A stretch of DNA of 64,000 bases, from NCBI GenBank assembly GCA_949283375.1, contig CASDSM010000036.1:62001-126000 (forward strand), given 5' to 3'. This DNA comes from an uncultured Eubacteriales bacterium. Its GTDB lineage: Bacteria > Bacillota > Clostridia > Oscillospirales > Oscillospiraceae. Below, in pieces: positions 52,203 through 61,857 of this stretch. The notes beneath the pieces were generated by a model. That model saw only the letters and a list, made by a program, of their open reading frames with translations. It ran no database searches and was not told the origin of the DNA. Made by a program: the position numbers and the translations under genes. How positions within the stretch are numbered: position 1 is the first letter of the stretch; every line of letters begins with the position of its first letter.

Positions 52203-53429
52203 TCACTCCACCAGCGCCACGGCCACGTCGTTGACGTTCGTGCCGGTCGCGCCGGTCATGATGAGTCCGCCGGTGATCCGGAGGGCATGGTAGGCGTCGT
52301 TGTCCGCGAGCGTCCAGGAGACATTGCCTCCGGCCCGGACCAGAGCGGCCTCCGTCTCGCCGTCCACATAGCCACCCGCGGCATCGGTGGGGCCGTCGGT
52401 CCCGTCGCTGCCGACGGAGAACACGCAGCAGCCCGGGATACCGGCCAGCGCCGGGGCGGCGGCCAGGGCGAGCTCCTGGTTGCGTCCGCCCAGCCCCTTG
52501 CCGGTCAGACGGACCACCGTCTCCCCGCCGGCGATGAAGGCGCGCTTTCGCCCCGTGCCGGCATGGGTGCGGACGATGGAGCCGAGGAAGCTGCCCGCCT
52601 CCCGCGCCTGGCAGCAGAGCTGGTCGGTCAGGACGATGGGTTCATAGCCCAGGGCGGCGCAGGCGCGGGCGGCGGCCTCGCAGAGCTCTCGCACGCTGCC
52701 GTTGATCTGGGTCTCCACGTTGTCCAGCGCCTTCGGGGTCTCCCTGCCCAGCAGGGCGAGGGCCTGAGGGGAGAGGCGGAGGTGGTACTTCTCCACCACT
52801 GCCAGGGCCTGGGCGCAGGTGGCGCTGTCGGGACAGGCGGGGCCGCTGGCGATCATGTCCAGAGGGTCGCCCAGGATATCGCTCAGCACGATGGAAAACA
52901 CCTTCGCCGGGGCACATGCCTGGGCGAAGCGCCCGCCCTTCACGCCGGAGAGCCGCTTGCGGATGGTGTTCATCTCCACGATGTCCGCCCCGCTGGCCAG
53001 GAGCTGGCCGGTGATGTCCTGGAGCTCTTCGCCGGGGATCAGCGGCTTTTCAAACAGCGCGCTGCCCCCGCCGGAGAGGAGGAAGAGCACCGTGTCCTCC
53101 GCGCGCAGGCCGCGCACCAGCTCCAGCGCCCGCTCGGTGGCGGAGAAGCTGTTCTCGTCCGGCACGGGATGGCCCGCCTCATAGCAGGTCACGCCGGGGA
53201 TGGGGCCCTTGACGTGGTCGTACTTGGTCACCACCACGCCGCTGTCCACATGGCCGAGCACGTCCACGGCGGCTCGGGCCATCTGCCACGCGGCCTTTCC
53301 GGCGGCGACCAGGATGGTCTTTCCCCCGGAATGGAATCCGCTCAGGGCTCTGCGGACGGCCTCATCGGGCAGGACCGCCTGGATGCTGGCGGCAATGATC
53401 TGATCTGCATACTCACGCAAGGCGCTCAT
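52203..53429 (-). CDS. Glycerate 2-kinase (MOFRL/DUF4147 family)
   Basis: ATP-dependent phosphorylation of D-glycerate to 2-phosphoglycerate, 408 residues. Family landmarks: VAAGKAAWQMA, GHPVPDENSFSATERALELV, LFLLSGGGSALFEKP, MNTIRKRLSGVKGGRFAQ, SDILGDPLDMIASGPACPD, and the MOFRL domain FIAGGETVVRLTGKGLGGRNQELALA with VGSDGTDGPTDAAGG. Last gene of the glucarate unit, 16 bases after gudD. It would capture glycerate derived from tartronate semialdehyde, closing the glucarate route, although the reductase GarR is not in the window. Confidence 0.92.
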   Translation of the reverse strand: MSALREYADQIIAASIQAVLPDEAVRRALSGFHSGGKTILVAAGKAAWQMARAAVDVLGHVDSGVVVTKYDHVKGPIPGVTCYEAGHPVPDENSFSATERALELVRGLRAEDTVLFLLSGGGSALFEKPLIPGEELQDITGQLLASGADIVEMNTIRKRLSGVKGGRFAQACAPAKVFSIVLSDILGDPLDMIASGPACPDSATCAQALAVVEKYHLRLSPQALALLGRETPKALDNVETQINGSVRELCEAAARACAALGYEPIVLTDQLCCQAREAGSFLGSIVRTHAGTGRKRAFIAGGETVVRLTGKGLGGRNQELALAAAPALAGIPGCCVFSVGSDGTDGPTDAAGGYVDGETEAALVRAGGNVSWTLADNDAYHALRITGGLIMTGATGTNVNDVAVALVE

Positions 53430-53445
53430 GGTTCACACCTCTGTT

Positions 53446-54783
53446 TCAGCGCACCAGGCAGGGCTTCTTGTTGTTGAAGGTCCAGCCGGGGATGAGGTAC
53501 TGCATCCCGATGGCGTCGTTGCGCGCGCCCTTGCCGTAGCACTTGTCCATGTAGAGCTGATGGGCCTTCATCACCTGGTCGCGGTCCACCTCGATGCCCA
53601 GGCCTCCCTTCTCGGGCAGGTCGATGCAGCCGTCGACGATCTGCATCGGCTCCCTGGTCAGCCGCTCGCGGCCCTCCTGCCAGATCCAGTGGGTGTCGAT
53701 GCCGTTCATCCGGCCGGGGATGGCGGCGGCGCACTGCACGACCATGGCCAGGGAGATGTCAAAGTGGTTGTTGGAGTGGCAGCCCCACATCATGCCGAAG
53801 TCGTTGCACATCTGGCCCACGCGGACAGAGCCGTTCATCGTCCAGAAATGCGGGTCGGCCAGGGGGATATCCACGCTCTTGAGGGCCAGGCAGTGGCACA
53901 TCTGGCGCCAGTCGGTGTTGATCATATTGGTGGCGGTGGGCATGCCGGTGGCCTGACGGAACTCCGCCATGATCTCGCGGCCGGAGAAGCCGCCCTCGGC
54001 GCCGCAGGGGTCCTCGCAGTAGGCCAGGCACTCCTTGAGCTCGGGCGCGATCTCCAGCGCCTCGGCCAGGCTCCAGCAGCCGTTCGGGTCGAGGTCCACG
54101 CGGGCCTCGGGGAAGGCGGCCTTGATGGCCTGCACCGCCTTGAGCTCCTCCTTCGGGGCGAGCACACCGCCCTTGAGCTTGAAGTCCACAAAGCCGTACT
54201 TCTCGTGGGTGGCCTTCGCCAAGGCCACGATGGCCTCCGGGGTGAGGGCCTCCTCGTGGCGCAGGCGGTACCAGGCGCAGTCGGAATCCGGCTCCTCCTC
54301 GTACTCCAGGTCGGTCTTTCTGCGGTCGCCGACATAGAAGAGGTAGCTCAGGAAGCGGACGCGGCGGCGCTGGATGCCATCGCCCATCAGGGCGGCGGCG
54401 GGCACGTTCAGGAACTTGCCCAGCAGGTCGAGCAGGGGGGCCTCGATGGCGGTGACCACATGGACGCCGACGCGCAGGTCGAAGGTCTGCAGGCCGCGCA
54501 CGTCGTCCTTGATGTTGCTGCTCAGCCACGCGCGGACCTTGTTGAGGGTCTGCTTGTAGTCGGCGATGCTGGTGCCGAGGACGAGGTCCTTGACCGCCTC
54601 GAGGGCCTGGGTGATCTTCTCGCCGCCGGGGACCTCGCCGACGCCCTCCGTGCCGGTGGAGTCGGTGAGGATGACGATGTTACGGGTGAAATAGGGGGCG
54701 TGCGCGCCGGAGAGGTTGAGCTCCATGCAGTCGTGACCGGCCACAGGATAGATCTCCATCTTCACTACGGTAGGAATGGACAT
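53446..54783 (-). CDS. gudD: D-glucarate dehydratase
   Basis: Enolase-superfamily enzyme converting D-glucarate to 5-dehydro-4-deoxy-D-glucarate. 445 residues, as in E. coli GudD. Catalytic KxK is FKLKGG, metal ligands [18 protein letters not shown] and the following Asn/Asp, catalytic His in [13 protein letters not shown]-terminal capping domain with GEVPGGE intact. ATG 54783. Confidence 0.95.
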   Translation of the reverse strand: MSIPTVVKMEIYPVAGHDCMELNLSGAHAPYFTRNIVILTDSTGTEGVGEVPGGEKITQALEAVKDLVLGTSIADYKQTLNKVRAWLSSNIKDDVRGLQTFDLRVGVHVVTAIEAPLLDLLGKFLNVPAAALMGDGIQRRRVRFLSYLFYVGDRRKTDLEYEEEPDSDCAWYRLRHEEALTPEAIVALAKATHEKYGFVDFKLKGGVLAPKEELKAVQAIKAAFPEARVDLDPNGCWSLAEALEIAPELKECLAYCEDPCGAEGGFSGREIMAEFRQATGMPTATNMINTDWRQMCHCLALKSVDIPLADPHFWTMNGSVRVGQMCNDFGMMWGCHSNNHFDISLAMVVQCAAAIPGRMNGIDTHWIWQEGRERLTREPMQIVDGCIDLPEKGGLGIEVDRDQVMKAHQLYMDKCYGKGARNDAIGMQYLIPGWTFNNKKPCLVR

Positions 54784-54799
54784 GATTCACATTCCTTTC

Positions 54800-55573
54800 T
54801 CAGAGCAGGCCGGCCTCGCGCATCGTCCGGATAAAGCCCTGACGTGCCGCGCCTTCCGGAGTGGGCAGGGAGGGAAGATAGGGCACGCCGACATCGCGGC
54901 CCCGCAGCGCGGCCATATCCTTGGCGGCCACCGGGAAGCTGGCCGCGTCCATGGACAGGCGCACGGGATTGAGCTTGAACTGGGCCTCCAGGCTGCCCTG
55001 CAGGTCGCCCGCCGCGAACTTGTTGTACACGTCGGTGATCAGCTCGGGCATGAAGTTGGCCGCGGTGCACACGCCGCCCACAGCGCCGTGGCACATGCTG
55101 GCGTACAGCAGGGTGTCCTTGCCGCCGAAGACCTTGAAGCCGATGTCACGGGTGCGGCGGATGAACTCCGAGGTCAGGGTGATATCGCCGCTGGTGTCCT
55201 TCATGCCGACGATGTTGGGCACCGTGTGCGCCAGCTCGTCCACGAGCTGGGCGGCGAGGGTGTAGCCCACCCGTCCGGGGTTGTTGTAGAGCAGGATGGG
55301 GGTCTCGGGGACGCTGTCGGCGATGGCCTTGAAATGGCGGTACAGCTCGGTGTAGGTGGGCTTGAGGAACATGGGCTGCAGCACGCTGACGGCGGCCGCC
55401 CCGTTCTTCACCGCCATCCGGGCCAGACGGCAGCACTTCTTCGTGTTGATCGCGCCGATGCCGAAGTAGACCGGCACGCGGCCGGCGGACTGGTCCACCA
55501 TGATCCGGAGCCCGCGCTCCATCTCGTCCTCCTCGAGCATGTAGAACTCGCCGTTGGAGCCGAAGTCCAGAAT
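54800..55573 (-). pseudogene. 5'-truncated DapA/NanA-family aldolase (probable 5-dehydro-4-deoxyglucarate aldolase/dehydratase)
   Basis: Encodes about 257 residues of a DHDPS-fold enzyme with the Schiff-base Lys in IVGMKDTSGD, the Tyr in LLYNNPGRVGY and the GSNGEFYML loop, ending normally. The first 35 to 45 residues (strand 1, helix 1) are absent: at 55573/55574 the sequence changes into a PrpR-type sensor in another frame. Context (GudD, glycerate kinase) suggests action on 5-dehydro-4-deoxyglucarate. A frame continuing to 55747 gives a sequence with no similarity to the family. Confidence 0.8.
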
Positions 55574-56202
55574 ATGGTGTTCATCTCCGCGCTGTTGCGC
55601 TTTTCCAGGTCGATGGCGTAGGCCACCCGCTCGGCCGTGGCAAAGGCGATGCGCAGGCTCTCCAGCCCGGAGGAGAGGAAGCAGTGCGGCAGGGCGTGCT
55701 CCGCCGCCCGGGCGCAGGCCAGGTCGCCGCCGATGATGGCCTGGCAACCCTCCCGCACCGCGCGGTCGGTGAGCTCCAGGAGCATCTGGGCGGTGTCCGA
55801 GGTGGTCTGCTCGGGAATCAGGTAGCGCACCAGCTCCACATCGAAGAGGTCGTCAAAGCGCGAGATGTCGCTGAGCATGTTCTCAAAGCCGATCAGGCCG
55901 ATTTTGGGGTGGAGCAGCCCAGTGTCGCGCACGAGCTGGCGGGTCAGAATGCCGAGCTCCTGGGTGGTGATCACCACGCTCACCACCGGCACCCGGGCGG
56001 TCTGCTTGATGAGGGCGGCCTGGAGCCCGCGGGCGACGATCAGCTCACAGCCCTGCTCCTCCAGCTCCCTGGCCCGGGCGCAGACGTTCTGCGTCTGGAT
56101 GTGCTCGATGCACATGGGGGTGAGCATTTTGTAGCCCTCGATGAGATGTTCCGAGATGGCCTGCATCTCCTGCCGGGGAAGCAGCACCGCTGTCTTGGCC
56201 AT
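55574..56202 (-). pseudogene. 3'-truncated PrpR-type sensor/regulator (N-terminal domain only)
   Basis: About 209 residues of a PrpR_N domain (AKTAVLLPRQEMQAISEHLIEG, VPVVSVVITTQELGILTRQ, IGLIGFENMLSDISRFDDLF, AIIGGDLACARAAEHALPHCFLSSGLESLRIAFATAERVAYAIDLEKRNSAEMNTI). In complete proteins this domain leads, through the same EKRNSAEMNT helix, into PAS, AAA+ and Fis-type HTH domains, all missing here. The frame runs out of homology at the junction. GGAGG 11 bases before ATG 56202. Confidence 0.8.
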
Positions 56203-56220
56203 GGGTCATTGCGCCTCCGT

Positions 56221-56237
56221 ATTTCATATTTTGAAAT
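56221..56237. promoter_or_regulatory. Palindromic operator in divergent region
   Basis: Perfect inverted repeat ATTTCATATTTTGAAAT between the PrpR-type and PPC/permease genes. TTGACA-like elements lie beside it (minus strand TTGACA at about 56267-56272). Confidence 0.55.
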
Positions 56238-56288
56238 CAATGTAGCATAGTGACTGCAAAACTGTCAATGCAGAAAGGAGAATTCCAT

Positions 56289-57224
56289 ATGGAATATCGT
56301 GTATTTGGTGATGACGTCGTCCTGCGCATCGACCGGGGGGAGGAGATCCTCGCGTGCATCCAGCGCGACTGCGAGCAGGAGGACATCCGCCTGGACAGCG
56401 TGAGCGGCCTCGGCGCCGTGGGCGAGGTGACGCTGGGCGTGTTCAATCACGCGGCGTTCCAGTATCAGATCATGCGCCCGGACCAGATGCAGTTCATCGG
56501 CGGGGAGAACTACGCAGCGCTGCTGTCCGACGGGGATTTCTGGCAGGCGCTGAAAAACACCGTCTACTTTACCGTCGTCGTGGTGCCGCTGCAATGTGCC
56601 CTGGCGCTCGCCCTGGCCATGCTGGTGTCCCGGAAGTTCAAGGGCGTGGCCATCTTCCGCACCATGTATTTCAGCCCGCAGCTCACCTCCATGGTGGTCA
56701 TCTCCGTGCTGTGGACGGTGCTCTACAACGCCAACCCCAACACCGGCCTGATCAACTCCATGCTGACCAGCCTGGGGATGGAGCCGGTGAACTTCCTGAC
56801 CAATGAGAACACCGCCATGAACTCCATCATCTTCATGTCCGCCTGGCAGGGCGCCGGCTATCAGATGATGATCTTCCTGGCGGGTCTGCAGGGCATCCCC
56901 GCCAGCCACTACGAGGCCGCGTCGGTGGACGGCGCCAACAGCTGGCAGCAGTTCTGGAACATCACCATCCCCGGCCTGCGTGGCACCATCAAATATGTGA
57001 TCATGATCACCATGATCCAGGCGATGAAGCTGTTCACCCAGCCCTACGTCATGACCCAGGGCGGCCCCAAGAACGCGACCAAGACCCTCGTCTACTACAT
57101 CTACACCCAGGGCTTCCAGAAGGGCAACTTCGGCTACGCCTGCGCCATCGCAGCGGTGTTCTTTGTCATCGTGGTCACCATGTCGCTGCTGATGAAGCGC
57201 ATCACCACTGAATCCGATGCGTGA
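56289..57224 (+). CDS. Chimeric ORF: PPC/DUF296 N-terminus joined to carbohydrate ABC permease
   Basis: 311 residues in one open frame. Residues 1 to about 58 (MEYRVFGDDVVLRIDRGEEI, IRLDSVSGLGAVGEVTLGVFNH) match the start of PPC/DUF296 proteins, normally soluble and about 140 residues. From IMRPDQMQFIGGENYAALLSDGDFWQAL onward it is a MalF/UgpA-type permease with five of the usual six helices and the EAA loop ASHYEAASVDGANSWQQFWNITIPGL. The permease's first helix (about 40 residues) and the rest of PPC are missing. No solute-binding gene lies between. Probably a deletion fusion; whether the product inserts correctly is doubtful. ATG 56289 with AAGGAG. Confidence 0.8.
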   Translation: MEYRVFGDDVVLRIDRGEEILACIQRDCEQEDIRLDSVSGLGAVGEVTLGVFNHAAFQYQIMRPDQMQFIGGENYAALLSDGDFWQALKNTVYFTVVVVPLQCALALALAMLVSRKFKGVAIFRTMYFSPQLTSMVVISVLWTVLYNANPNTGLINSMLTSLGMEPVNFLTNENTAMNSIIFMSAWQGAGYQMMIFLAGLQGIPASHYEAASVDGANSWQQFWNITIPGLRGTIKYVIMITMIQAMKLFTQPYVMTQGGPKNATKTLVYYIYTQGFQKGNFGYACAIAAVFFVIVVTMSLLMKRITTESDA

Positions 57225-57240
57225 GAAAGGAGAGAGAGCC

Positions 57241-58098
57241 ATGACCGGACATTCCAGTTCCATGAAGACCTCCAAATTCATGAGCAAGTTCCTGTTCTAC
57301 TTCGGCAACATCGTCATCGGGCTGATCTTCGTCTCCCCGCTGATCTGGATGATCTCCGCCTCGCTCAAGCCGGAGGCCAAGATCTTCGCCAATATGAACT
57401 CCCTGGCCACCTTTTTCCCCACCGACGCCTCTCTGGACAACTATCAGGAGGTCTTCTCCCGGCTGGACATGCCGCAGGTACTGGGCAACACCCTGCTCTA
57501 CATCGCGCTGATTCTGGTGCTCGACCTGCTGCTCAACTCCTTCTGCGGCTATGCCCTGGCCAAGTTCCAGTTCAAGGGCAAGAACCTCATCACCAGCCTG
57601 GTGGTGGCGCTGATGGTGCTGCCGATGGAGGCGATCATGCTGCCGCTGTACATTGAGATCAGCCAGCTCGGCTGGCTGGATTCCATGCCCGCGCTGGTGG
57701 TCCCCTTTGTCGCCAAATGCTTCTCCATCTACATGTTCCGCCAGTTCTTTATGGACATCCCGGACGACCTGCTCGAGGCCGCCTCCATCGACGGCTGCGG
57801 CCCCATCATGACCTTCTTCCGGGTGGTCATGCCCCTGTCCAAGACGGTGTATGCCACGGTGTTCATCCTGGATTTTGTGGCCCACTGGAACGACTTCATG
57901 TGGCCCTTCCTGGTGATGACGGGCACGGAGAACCGCACCATTCAGTTGGCGGTCCAGTCCTTCTTCGGCACCCAGCCGGTCCACTACAGCGCCATCATGG
58001 CCTCCCTGGTGGTCTCCGCCATCCCCATGATCCTGATGTTCGTGTTCATGCAGAAGTACTACGTCGAGGGCATCGCCTCCACCGGCATCAAGGGATAG
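57241..58098 (+). CDS. Carbohydrate ABC transporter permease (MalG/UgpE type)
   Basis: 285 residues, six membrane helices. EAA loop DDLLEAASIDGCGPIMTFFRVVMPLSK is intact. FDFVAHWNDFMWPFLVMTG is typical of the family's last periplasmic loop region. Begins 16 bases after the first permease, with GAAAGGAGAG upstream. Partner solute-binding protein and ATPase are not in the window; CUT1 systems often share an MsmK-type ATPase encoded elsewhere. Confidence 0.93.
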   Translation: MTGHSSSMKTSKFMSKFLFYFGNIVIGLIFVSPLIWMISASLKPEAKIFANMNSLATFFPTDASLDNYQEVFSRLDMPQVLGNTLLYIALILVLDLLLNSFCGYALAKFQFKGKNLITSLVVALMVLPMEAIMLPLYIEISQLGWLDSMPALVVPFVAKCFSIYMFRQFFMDIPDDLLEAASIDGCGPIMTFFRVVMPLSKTVYATVFILDFVAHWNDFMWPFLVMTGTENRTIQLAVQSFFGTQPVHYSAIMASLVVSAIPMILMFVFMQKYYVEGIASTGIKG

Positions 58099-58144
58099 TC
58101 TCTCCCGTGCGGACATCCCGCTACCATTCCGCCCCTCTCTGTGG

Positions 58145-58150
58145 TATAAT
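58145..58150 (+). promoter_or_regulatory. Extended -10 of the LacI-GH32 unit
   Basis: TGGTATAAT with no good -35. A GC-rich stem (about 58201-58231) and TTTTT at 58241-58245 lie in the leader and may end the permease transcript. Confidence 0.5.
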
Positions 58151-58162
58151 CTCATGTAAATT

Positions 58163-58176
58163 GGAATGAGCGTTCC
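58163..58176 (+). promoter_or_regulatory. Putative LacI-family operator
   Basis: GGAATGAGCGTTCC, 13 bases after the -10, same spacing as the operator at the fructokinase promoter. Confidence 0.45.
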
Positions 58177-58265
58177 CGAATGTTTTTGCACAGGGGGCCT
58201 GCGGGCCGCCGCCTTTTCGGAGGGCGGCCTGCGGCGCAGCTTTTTCACGCAGGGAGGTGCTGACC

Positions 58266-59244
58266 ATGGCGACGATCCATGATGTAGCGAAATATGCCCG
58301 GGTAGGCGCGGCCACGGTCTCGCGGGTGCTCAACGGGACGGGGTACGTCCGGGAGGAGACCCGCCAGCGGGTCCTGGAGGCGATCGACCATCTCAACTAT
58401 ACCCCCAACGAGATGGCGAAGAATCTCTACCGGAACCGGACCGGCATCGTGGCGGTGATCGTCCCCGACACCGCCCACCCCTTTTTCGCCGAATTTGTCA
58501 ATGCAGTGGAGCACGCCCTCTCCAGCGAGGGGGGGCCAGACCATGATCTGCAGCGCCTGGCAGGGCTCTCAGTCGGAGATGCACTGCCTCCAGATGCTCA
58601 AGCAGAAGCGGGTGGACGGGGTGATCTTCGGCGCCCACTCCCTGGACACGGCCTTCTATCAGTCCACGGACCGGCCCGTCGTGGCCCTGGACCGGGATCT
58701 GGGGCCGGACATCCCCTGCGTGGCGGTGGACCACCGGGCCGGCGGCCGGCTGGCGGCCCAGGTGCTGCTGGAGGCGGGGTGCCGGAACGTGCTCCAATTC
58801 GGCGTGATCCCCTCGCTGATCAGCCCCTCCAACGAGCGCCACGAGGAATTTGACCGGGTCATGCGCCAGCACGGCGTCCCCTGCCAGTGGGTGCATACGG
58901 AGTGGTTTGGCGACCATTTCGCATCCAATCTGGCCCTCGCCCGGGAGACGCTGGCGCGCTTTCCGGACATTGACGGCGTCTTTGGCACCGACATCGTGGC
59001 CATGTGTACCCTCAAGGCCGCCCGGGAGCGGGGCCTGCGGGTCCCGGAGGACCTGAAGATCGTCGCCTACGACGGCACCGGCATTTTGAAATTGTCGGAT
59101 GTGGAGCTGACCGTGGTGACCCAGCCCATCGAGGACCTGGCGCGCGAGTGCGTGCGCCTGATGCTCCAGCTTCTGCAGGGCGTCCCCGCCTCGCAGACGC
59201 GGGTGGAGCTCTCCGCGCGGCTGCACTATGGCCGGTCCACCTGA
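58266..59244 (+). pseudogene. LacI family repressor interrupted by a +1 G frameshift
   Basis: HTH MATIHDVAKYARVGAATVSRVLNGTGYVREETRQRVLEAIDHLNYTPNEMAKNLYRNRTGIVAVIVPDTAHPFFAEFVNAVEHALSSEG in frame 1, then after a run of seven G (58529-58535) the protein continues in another frame: QTMICSAWQGSQSEMHCLQMLKQKRVDGVIFG through to LHYGRST at 59244. Removing one G restores a 325-residue repressor. GGGAGG nine bases before ATG 58266. Upstream of GH32, so it is the local sucrose/fructan repressor. Confidence 0.85.
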
Positions 59245-59292
59245 GGTCTCCCGGCGGCTCCCTCCGATCTGTTTTGTAAGAGGTCATAGGAA

Positions 59293-60762
59293 ATGAGCGA
59301 TATACTGGAACAAACAAGACGATACGAGTTCTCCGAGGGCCGGAAGGTGCCCTGGGAGGCGCGGCCCGCCTTCCACCTCTCCGCGGCGGTGGGCTGGCTG
59401 AACGATCCGAACGGATTTTCCCATTACAATGGGGCGTACCACCTGTTTTATCAGAGCAACCCCTACGACACCCGCTGGGGCCGGATCCACTGGAGCCACG
59501 CGAGGAGCGATGACCTGCTGCACTGGGAGTACCTGCCCACCGCCCTGGCGCCGGACCAGCCCTATGACGCCTCCGGCTGCTTTTCCGGCAGCGCCGTCAC
59601 CCTGCCGGACGGGCGGCAGATGCTGATGTACACCAGCGTGGGCCCCGCCGTCCGCCCGGACGGCGCCATCGTCCAGGTGCAGACCCAGTCCATCGCCATC
59701 GGCGACGGGGTGAACTACGAAAAGTGCCCGGAAAACCCGGTGATCACCGCCGCGGACCTGCCGCCGGGGGCGAAGGACACCGATTTCCGCGACCCGAAGC
59801 TGTGGATGGAGCCGGACGGCTCCTTTCGGGTGGTCATCGCCAGCGACCGGGGGGACGGCACCGGGCAGGTCCTGCTCTACGGCAGCCAGGATGCCCGGCG
59901 CTGGACGCTGCTCTCGGTGCTCGATCACAGTGACCGGCAGCTGGGCCGGATGTGGGAATGTCCGGATTTCTTCCCGCTGGACGGGCGGCAGGTACTGATC
60001 GTCAGCCCCATGGACATGGAGCCTCTGGGTCCCGGCTCCCATCCGGGACATACCACCGTGGCCCTGCTGGGGCACTTTGACGGCCGGGCATTTCACCGGG
60101 AATCGGTGCAGGAGCTGAACGCCGGTCTGGACTTCTACGCGCCGCAGACCATGTGCGCACCGGACGGCCGGCGCATCCTCGTCGCCTGGATGCAGAATTG
60201 GGCCTCGTCCACCTTTGTCCCCAGAGGCGCGCGCTACTTCGGGCAGATGACCCTGCCGAGGGAGCTGCGGGTAGAGGATGGATGGCTGATGCAGTCCCCC
60301 ATCCGGGAGCTGGAGCGCTGCCGCTGCCGCCCGGTCCGGTATACCCAGGTGGCGCTGGGGGCGGAGACCGAGCTGGGGGGCGTCCGGGGGACGGTGGTGG
60401 ACCTGAATGTGCATCTGCGGGCCGCCAGCGGCTGCTCCAGCGTCACCATCGCCCTGCGCAAGGGCGGCATCCATGAGACCACCCTCACCTGGCTCCCGGG
60501 CCGGAACGTGCTGTACCTGGACCGCAGCCGCAGCGGCTACCTGTTCGACATCTGCCACACCCGGACCATCCCGGTGGTGTGCCGGGACGGACAACTGGAC
60601 CTGCGGCTCATTCTGGACCGGTTCAGCCTGGAGTTCTTTGTGGACGGCGGCCGGCAGGCGGCCTCCACCGTCCTCTTCACCCCGCAGGAGGCAGACCGCA
60701 TCGTGTTCCGGGCGGAAGGCCCGGCGTACATGGACATCGAGAAATTCGATTTGGATGTCTGA
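59293..60762 (+). CDS. Glycoside hydrolase family 32 (sucrose-6-phosphate hydrolase/invertase type)
   Basis: 489 residues, cytoplasmic (no signal). Five-bladed propeller with nucleophile Asp in WLNDPNGF (about 37), FRDPK (about 158) and acid/base Glu in WECPDFF (about 220). C-terminal beta-sandwich with LDRFSLEFFVDGGRQAASTVLF. Hydrolyses beta-fructosides such as sucrose, sucrose-6-phosphate or short fructans. With plain ABC permeases rather than a PTS, free sucrose or kestose is the likelier substrate; the fructose released would go to the fructokinase at 26.8 kb. Confidence 0.93.
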   Translation: MSDILEQTRRYEFSEGRKVPWEARPAFHLSAAVGWLNDPNGFSHYNGAYHLFYQSNPYDTRWGRIHWSHARSDDLLHWEYLPTALAPDQPYDASGCFSGSAVTLPDGRQMLMYTSVGPAVRPDGAIVQVQTQSIAIGDGVNYEKCPENPVITAADLPPGAKDTDFRDPKLWMEPDGSFRVVIASDRGDGTGQVLLYGSQDARRWTLLSVLDHSDRQLGRMWECPDFFPLDGRQVLIVSPMDMEPLGPGSHPGHTTVALLGHFDGRAFHRESVQELNAGLDFYAPQTMCAPDGRRILVAWMQNWASSTFVPRGARYFGQMTLPRELRVEDGWLMQSPIRELERCRCRPVRYTQVALGAETELGGVRGTVVDLNVHLRAASGCSSVTIALRKGGIHETTLTWLPGRNVLYLDRSRSGYLFDICHTRTIPVVCRDGQLDLRLILDRFSLEFFVDGGRQAASTVLFTPQEADRIVFRAEGPAYMDIEKFDLDV

Positions 60763-60832
60763 AAGAATCGGAGGGAGAGGCTTCCGTCAAATGCCGCCCG
60801 GCCAGCCCTCTTCCCCTGATCCAGTCTCCCGC

Positions 60833-61699
60833 ATGCAGAAAACCCGTTTTTCTTTTCGCCTGACAGCCCCATACAGCAAGGAACGGCGGGAAGCAGAAGA
60901 AAATGAGCGTCGCGGATGGGAAAATGCTGTCCCCTTTGAAAGTAATCCAGAAAAGATCATCAATTTTCCGATAGCTCTGTCTATTGGGAATATTTCCGAG
61001 CCAGGAATTGGGTCTGAACGAGAGAAGACGCTTTCTCTGCTGATGGGGACTTTCCGGGATATGGCCTCTCAAGTTGTGGGCGAGCTTCTAAATACCGCCC
61101 GCAAGAATTATGATGTGTTACTGAAACAGGTTCAAAACGGAGAGGCAATTCGGGTATGGGTAAGTCGTGAACCAGATGTGATGTGCGGATTGTATTGGAT
61201 CGTGGAACAACTGCGGCCCATTGGACTGGAAATGCTGGATGTCACCCTTGTAGAACTCCCGGAGTGGGAAGAAAGACCAGACGGCACCGTCGTTCGATAT
61301 ACCGGCTGGGGAGAGGTTGAACCCTATCGTTTCGGGGCGATGGCGCGATTGGGAAAGAAATTGCCTGTAAATGCTCTCCGTGGTCTGGCAAGTCGTTGGA
61401 GAGAACTCCAACAGGAAAATTCAACGCTCCGCGCTGTGCTAAATGGTAAATTAGTCAGTGTCCCGGAATCTCTGTATGATACATTCATTCTTCGAGAATT
61501 AGAGAAACAGGAAAATGAATTTAAGGAGGCACAGCTTGTCGGACAGGTACTGGGGAAATATCAGCTTGGAATCGGTGACGCCTGGATTGCTTTACGCATT
61601 GAGCAATTTATTAAGGAAGGGCTATTGAACCCAATCACGGCTCCAGAACCAGATACTCCTGTATATCATCGAATTTTACAAAAATCGGGAAAGAACTGA
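60833..61699 (+). pseudogene. 5'-truncated DUF1835/DUF3658 protein, low-GC
   Basis: Open frame whose recognisable part starts near 60880 (KERREAEENERRGWENAVPF) and includes FPIALSIGNISEPGIGSEREKTL of DUF1835 and the DUF3658 tail ELEKQENEFKEAQLVGQVLGKYQLGIGDAWIALRIEQFIKEGLL. About 40 N-terminal residues of the family are missing and no ribosome binding site precedes the first ATG at 60833. Base composition is clearly more AT-rich than the flanks, suggesting acquired DNA. Stop at 61699. Confidence 0.7.
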
Positions 61700-61746
61700 C
61701 AATTCGAGATTCGTCAAACAGAAAATATCAACGAAATATTTGCCCC

Positions 61747-61785
61747 AAAGAGCAGCTATTTTCGCACAGAAAACGTCTGCTCTTT
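61747..61785 (+). terminator. Terminator after the DUF3658 fragment
   Basis: Nine-bp stem AAAGAGCAG / CTGCTCTTT followed by TCTTTT. Confidence 0.7.
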
Positions 61786-61857
61786 TCTTTTGCCCATGAG
61801 CAGAAAGGAGCGGCCAACCGGAACCTGACCACGCATCATCCACCACTGCGATCCGTA

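Noticed and set aside
60407-60832. Upstream part of the frame that ends at 61699
   Set aside because: It overlaps the GH32 gene out of frame and has no similarity to DUF1835; only the part after about 60833 is kept.
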